Positions 6,018 to 8,473 of a DNA stretch of 8,473 bases are shown here, piece by piece. Below the pieces are notes generated by a model. The model had not been told where the DNA came from. It worked only from the letters and a program-made list of their open reading frames with translations, and ran no database searches. Each line of letters starts with the position of its first letter. Within the stretch, counting starts at the first letter, position 1. The stretch comes from an uncultured Oscillospiraceae bacterium (lineage in GTDB: Bacteria; Bacillota_A; Clostridia; Oscillospirales; Oscillospiraceae). The stretch is taken from NCBI GenBank assembly GCA_944387745.1, contig CALXGD010000103.1, positions 1 to 8,473 on the forward strand. The letters are read 5' to 3'. Both the position numbers and the translations under genes were made by a program.

Positions 6018-6028
6018 GGGGTGAATTT

Positions 6029-6238
6029 ATGTCAGTTTTCTCTCAGCGCCTTTTGGAGCTGCGTCAAGCCCGCCACCTTTCTCAAAACAGTGTAGCCACA
6101 GCGTTAGAAATTGGGAGCCGCACATACCAGTATTATGAGAGTGGGGAACGGGAACCAGTTCTCTCTACTTTGATCCGAATGGCGGATTTTTACAATGTTT
6201 CTTTAGATTACCTGGCTGGGCGGACGGACGTGCCGTAG
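6029..6238 (+). CDS. XRE-family helix-turn-helix transcriptional regulator
   Basis: The 69-residue protein is a single HTH_3/Cro-CI type DNA-binding domain. Starting MSVFSQRLLELRQARHLSQN, it carries the usual RLxxLRxxxxLSQ first helices (6-19), the helix-turn-helix around 18-41 (NSVATALEIGSRTYQYYESGER) and the closing PVLSTLIRMADFYNVSLDYLAGRTD (43-67). There is no sensor or protease domain, so it probably responds through dimerisation, abundance or a partner. ATG 6029 follows AAGGGG at 7-nt spacing; a longer frame back to 5912 would run through the operators and is rejected. By eye its base composition is clearly less GC-rich than the flanking enzymes, suggesting acquisition. Two palindromes upstream make autoregulation and control of the divergent gene likely. 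Confidence 0.92.
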   Translation: MSVFSQRLLELRQARHLSQNSVATALEIGSRTYQYYESGEREPVLSTLIRMADFYNVSLDYLAGRTDVP

Positions 6239-6253
6239 GGGACCGCCCCCCTT

Positions 6254-6354
6254 AAGCCTTCCCCTGGGGGCCGACTCCCCTTGTCAAGGGGAGATGGCCG
6301 AAGGCCAGAGGGGATAGGGACAGGTGGCACGGCCGAAGGCCGTGACGGATGAGG
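6254..6354 (+). repeat. CCTTCCCC-family repeat, copy 3, apparently composite
   Basis: The outer unit begins AAGCCTTCCCCTGGGGG (6254-6270) and resumes at AGGTGGCAC (6322). It includes the perfect CACGGCC-GAA-GGCCGTG hairpin (6328-6344) and ends GACGGATGAGGG. Between these lies a second unit with a perfect 8-bp hairpin (6275-6282 with 6286-6293, loop GTC) and TGGCC-GAA-GGCCA (6295-6307). The arrangement suggests one repeat inserted in or fused to another. Confidence 0.65.
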
Positions 6355-6386
6355 GGGCGGCAAGGGATTGAAATCCGCTTATTTTA

Positions 6387-6436
6387 CGGGCGGCCGCAGG
6401 CCGCCCCTACAAAAACAACGGACGTTCCGCTCCCCA
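6387..6436 (+). repeat. 50-bp direct repeat, right copy
   Basis: It matches 5604-5653 at 45 of 50 positions, and its first 24 nt are an exact reverse complement of 5561-5584. It begins with a self-palindromic GGGCGGCC/GGCCGCCC core and ends in CCCCA, directly followed, as on the left, by a CCTTCCCC-type palindrome. Confidence 0.75.
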
Positions 6437-6437
6437 C

Positions 6438-6489
6438 AGCCTTCCCCTCACGGGGGGAGAAGGTGGCCCCGCAGGGGCCGGACGAGGGG
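6438..6489 (+). repeat. CCTTCCCC-family repeat, copy 4
   Basis: A CTTCCCC/GGGGAGAAG stem (about 6441-6462) is followed by GGCCCC-GCA-GGGGCC (6465-6479), a perfect 6-bp hairpin, and GGACGAGGGGG. The two-hairpin layout matches copy 3 and the inverted copy 5. Confidence 0.65.
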
Positions 6490-6514
6490 GCGGACAGAGA
6501 AGCATCCCTGAGAC

Positions 6515-6572
6515 GCACCCTCATCAGTCAGCCTCCGGCTGACAGCTTCCCCCTTGGAGGGGGAAGCCTTAT
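6515..6572 (-). repeat. CCTTCCCC-family repeat, copy 5, inverted
   Basis: Read on the minus strand it has the same order as copies 3 and 4: a GCTTCCCCC stem (6545-6553 with 6559-6567, perfect 9 bp), then GTCAGCC-loop-GGCTGAC (6527-6533 with 6537-6543, perfect 7 bp), then GATGAGGGT. Opposite orientation in one 300-bp block argues for dispersal by mobility or recombination rather than tandem duplication. Confidence 0.65.
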
Positions 6573-6587
6573 CACCGGACCGCCCGC

Positions 6588-6616
6588 GGATTCCCACGGC
6601 CTCTTTGGGCCTCGGA
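6588..6616 (+). repeat. 29-bp direct repeat GGATTCCCACGGCC..., copy 1
   Basis: It matches 6679-6707 at 27 of 29 positions. The GGCC...GGCC core makes a small hairpin. The two copies bracket the CATTGCGAGG element and lie 91 bp apart. Confidence 0.7.
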
Positions 6617-6639
6617 ATGATGGGAGCGGAACCCGTGCC

Positions 6640-6677
6640 GTCATTGCGAGGAGGGCCAACGGCCCGACGCGGCAATC
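6640..6677 (+). repeat. CATTGCGAGGAG-type palindromic element
   Basis: TCATTGCGAGGAG opens the unit and GCGGCAATCC closes it, with ATTGC/GCAAT as outer arms and GGGCC-AAC-GGCCC as the inner hairpin. Sequences opening with GTCATTGCGAGGAG and closing with GCAATC are dispersed in many bacteria (from general knowledge). If read as protein it gives the common false peptide SLRGG...RRGNPD. Confidence 0.65.
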
Positions 6678-6678
6678 C

Positions 6679-6707
6679 GGATTCCCACGGCCCCTTCGGG
6701 CCTCGGA
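6679..6707 (+). repeat. 29-bp direct repeat GGATTCCCACGGCC..., copy 2
   Basis: Second copy of the element at 6588-6616; the two differences are both T-to-C in the hairpin core. It ends 30 bp before the racemase start codon. Confidence 0.7.
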
Positions 6708-6737
6708 GGGACGGGAATAAGAAAAAGGAGTTTTATT

Positions 6738-7454
6738 ATGGATAACCGTCTCGGCGTTCTGGGCGGCATGGGTCCCCAGGCCACCAACACCTTTTACCAG
6801 TATATCATCGACCGCACGGAGGCCCGCACCGACCAGGACCACATCAACACCCTGATCCTCTCCGACTGCCAGATGCCCGACCGGACGGGTGCCATTCTGG
6901 GCACGGAGGCGGAGCGGGAGGCGGTGTACCGCCGCCTGCTGGCCGGCGCCCAGCTGCTGGAGCGGGAGGGGTGTACTGTCATCGCCGTCCCCTGCAACAC
7001 CTCCCACTACTTTCTGGATAAAGTGCAGGAGCACATCTCCGTCCCCATTCTCCACATGGTCCGGGAGACGGCCCAGGTCCTGGCCAGCCAGGGCCGGAAG
7101 CGACCGGGGATTCTGGCCACCGACGGCACCATCCAGTCGGGTATCTACCAGAAGGAATTGCTGGCGCTGGGCATGGAACCGAAAATTCCCACCCCTCCGG
7201 CCCAGAAGCAGGTTATGTCCCTGATCTATGACGACATCAAGGCGGGGAAGGCCGGCGACCCGGAGAAGTTCGCGGTGGTCCACCAGGATTTAGAGGACCA
7301 GGGCTGCGACTGCGCCATCCTGGCCTGTACAGAGCTGTCCGTGTTCTCCAGCCAGCACCACCTGCCCCCCTTCTACCTGGACGCTATGGCCGTCCTGGCG
7401 GAGCGGTCCATCCACGCCTGCCACGGCCGGCTCCAGCGGATTTTTACGAAATAA
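6738..7454 (+). CDS. Aspartate/glutamate racemase family protein (PLP-independent amino-acid racemase)
   Basis: These cytosolic enzymes interconvert L- and D-amino acids through two cysteines, without cofactor. The 238-residue protein starts MDNRLGVLGGMGPQATNTFY, the family's N-terminal motif. It has DCQMPDRTGAILG (43-55) and the two catalytic cysteines: C86 in AVPCNTSHYF and C197 in ILACTELSVF. IPTPPAQKQVMSLIYDDIKAG (150-170) and LDAMAVLAERSIH (214-226) are also typical. Length is normal and the active site looks intact. ATG 6738 follows AAAGGAG at 7-nt spacing. It is followed after 39 bp by the DUF1963-like gene, probably in one transcript. Substrate is not fixed by sequence: aspartate racemase or a broader RacX/YgeA-type enzyme are both possible. 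It could feed D-Asp to the ligase encoded at 4282-5493, but no shared transcript links them. Confidence 0.9.
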   Translation: MDNRLGVLGGMGPQATNTFYQYIIDRTEARTDQDHINTLILSDCQMPDRTGAILGTEAEREAVYRRLLAGAQLLEREGCTVIAVPCNTSHYFLDKVQEHISVPILHMVRETAQVLASQGRKRPGILATDGTIQSGIYQKELLALGMEPKIPTPPAQKQVMSLIYDDIKAGKAGDPEKFAVVHQDLEDQGCDCAILACTELSVFSSQHHLPPFYLDAMAVLAERSIHACHGRLQRIFTK

Positions 7455-7493
7455 CGCCCATGGAAAACCAGGCCAGAAAGAGGGAGGTTGCCT

Positions 7494-8473
7494 ATGCCCC
7501 AAACGCCTATCCCGATTGACCCCCGCCTGCTGGGGGCGGTAAAGCGCGCCCTAGGGCGGATGCCCGCCGTCCCCTACGACTTGACCCAGGTCAAAGTGCT
7601 GGACAACTTCTACAGCCCCGTGGACCCCTACTGGGACAATTTGCCGGAGGGCTTTGTCCTCACCCCCGGGGAGTTCTCCTCCATTGGGCGTATGGAGAAG
7701 CTGCGCCAGCTGTCCGTGGTCCTGTCCAGCCGGGACCAGACCTTGGACATGGGGGACTTCTCCTGGCTGCCCCGGTGCAAAAATTTGCAGCACCTGGACC
7801 TGGCCCTGACCAAGTTCTCCGACTGCGCCCTGCTGCTCCAGCTGCCCGCCCTAAAGACGGCGCGTCTGCCCGAGCGGGAGCAGCTGGTCCATTTGGAGGC
7901 CCTGGACGCCCTGCCCCAGTCGGTGAAGGTGCAGATGGACCTGACCCCCTACCCCTCCGTGCCTGAGACCTTCAAGGCCCCGCCCAAGCCCAAGCCCAAG
8001 CCGGAACCAAGCGAGAAGGCCAAGGCCATTGTGGATGAGCTGAAGCGCCGGACGGAGACCCCCTGCTGGAAGCTCACCCTCCGCCCGGAGGGTCCCTGCG
8101 GCCTGCTGGACAGCAAGGTGGGCGGCCTGCCCTACTGGGATCCGGCGCTGCCCTATCCCGTGGATTCCCACGGAAATAAGATGACCCTCCTGGCCCAGCT
8201 GAACTTCGCCCAGCTGGGGACGGAGGCCCCCCTGCCACGGGCGGGGATGCTGCAATTTTTCATCGGGCAGGACGACGCGTTCGGGATCGACTATGACGAG
8301 CCGGATCGGCAGAAGAATTTTCGGGTGGTCTATCTCCCGGAGCCCGACCCGGCCCTTACCCTGGAGCAGATTCAGGCCCTGGAACTTCCCACCCACGTGG
8401 AGGCGGACCTCTGTACTCCAGTCATCCGGGAGGCCGCGCTTACCGCAGAAAAGACGGTGGGATACATGGGGCC
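7494..8473 (+). CDS. DUF1963 (YwqG-like) protein with leucine-rich N-terminal part, C-terminus cut
   Basis: The frame runs 326 codons to the window edge without a stop. Three parts are visible. Residues 1-155 contain leucine-rich stretches (GRMEKLRQLSVV, 65-76; CKNLQHLDLALTKFSDCALLLQLPALKTARLP, split over 95-126) that look like two to three irregular leucine-rich repeats. Residues 161-175 are a Pro/Lys linker (KAPPKPKPKPEPSEK). From about 190 a DUF1963 domain begins: GGLPYWDPALPYPVD (210-224), MTLLAQLNFAQL (230-241), PLPRAGMLQFFIGQDDAFGIDYD (247-268) and FRVVYLPEPD. YwqG proteins have no settled biochemical role. No signal peptide or membrane segment is visible. ATG 7494 follows GGGAGG at 6-nt spacing. 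It lies 39 bp behind the racemase gene. The DUF1963 call is firm, the repeat assignment less so. Confidence 0.85.
   Translation, partial: MPQTPIPIDPRLLGAVKRALGRMPAVPYDLTQVKVLDNFYSPVDPYWDNLPEGFVLTPGEFSSIGRMEKLRQLSVVLSSRDQTLDMGDFSWLPRCKNLQHLDLALTKFSDCALLLQLPALKTARLPEREQLVHLEALDALPQSVKVQMDLTPYPSVPETFKAPPKPKPKPEPSEKAKAIVDELKRRTETPCWKLTLRPEGPCGLLDSKVGGLPYWDPALPYPVDSHGNKMTLLAQLNFAQLGTEAPLPRAGMLQFFIGQDDAFGIDYDEPDRQKNFRVVYLPEPDPALTLEQIQALELPTHVEADLCTPVIREAALTAEKTVGYMG

Larger units (their letters stand above)
6239..6737. other. 500-bp gene-free block composed of dispersed palindromic repeats
   Basis: No frame here has a ribosome site and a recognisable product; open frames result from GC-rich repeat content. 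Nearly all of it can be assigned to short repeat units listed separately (6254-6354, 6387-6436, 6438-6489, 6515-6572, 6588-6616, 6640-6677, 6679-6707). The remaining gaps show no promoter I can support for the downstream racemase gene. Confidence 0.7.

Noticed and set aside
5912..6028. N-terminal extension of the XRE protein to an upstream ATG
   Set aside because: It would translate through both operators and the divergent promoter. The ATG at 6029 has a good ribosome site and gives a normal XRE domain.
5494..6737. CRISPR array
   Set aside because: The repeats are not regularly spaced, vary in sequence and orientation, and have no uniform spacers or cas genes nearby.
6349..6745. Open frames of 123, 75 and 63 codons in the repeat block
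   Set aside because: They encode repeat-derived peptides (SLRGGPTARRGNPDSH type) commonly misannotated in gut genomes.
7460..7519. 19-codon frame beginning ATGGAAAACC between the racemase and DUF1963 genes
   Set aside because: No ribosome site before it, and it overlaps the DUF1963 start in another frame; a leader peptide cannot be supported.
1..8473. tRNA, rRNA or recognised riboswitch
   Set aside because: I saw no tRNA arm pattern, rRNA segment or conserved riboswitch core in the intergenic regions. This was by eye only; a covariance-model scan would be decisive.

Overview
The window looks like chromosomal DNA from a GC-rich gut Firmicute, most likely Oscillospiraceae (Flavonifractor, Oscillibacter or Lawsonibacter type). 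The evidence is GC-rich coding sequence with strong GGAGG-type ribosome sites, a miaB-mutS operon of Firmicute arrangement, a D-aspartate-ligase-like ATP-grasp gene next to an alanine-racemase-fold gene, and intergenic DNA packed with short dispersed palindromic repeats of the kind common in that group. The genus is an inference from pattern, not from a search.

Layout. Positions 1-2730 hold a minus-strand operon: miaB (tRNA methylthiolation), then the first 412 codons of mutS (mismatch repair), which runs off the left edge. A gene-free stretch of about 400 bp (2731-3131) separates it from a plus-strand pair and contains a candidate promoter for each direction. The plus-strand pair is an alanine-racemase-fold protein (3132-4199) that lacks the expected catalytic residues, followed by an ATP-grasp carboxylate-amine ligase related to D-aspartate ligases (4282-5493).

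Positions 5494-5683 are made of palindromic repeats. Next comes a compact divergent module: a small helical protein on the minus strand (5684-5941) and a 69-residue XRE-type repressor on the plus strand (6029-6238). They share a control region with two matching palindromes 33 bp apart, one of which exactly fills the spacer of a near-consensus promoter. A 50-bp direct repeat lies on each side of this module. Positions 6239-6737 are a second, larger mosaic of repeats with no credible gene. A plus-strand Asp/Glu-racemase-family gene (6738-7454) follows, then a DUF1963/YwqG-like gene with a leucine-rich N-terminal part (from 7494), cut by the right edge.

How the genes relate. miaB and mutS are an ordinary housekeeping pair. 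The racemase-fold protein and the ATP-grasp ligase probably act together in amino-acid or cell-wall chemistry, and the Asp/Glu racemase about 1.2 kb downstream could supply a D-amino acid. That three-gene link is a hypothesis, because the repeat blocks and the XRE module lie between them. The most notable points are the eroded active site of the racemase-fold protein and the clear operator architecture of the small XRE module.
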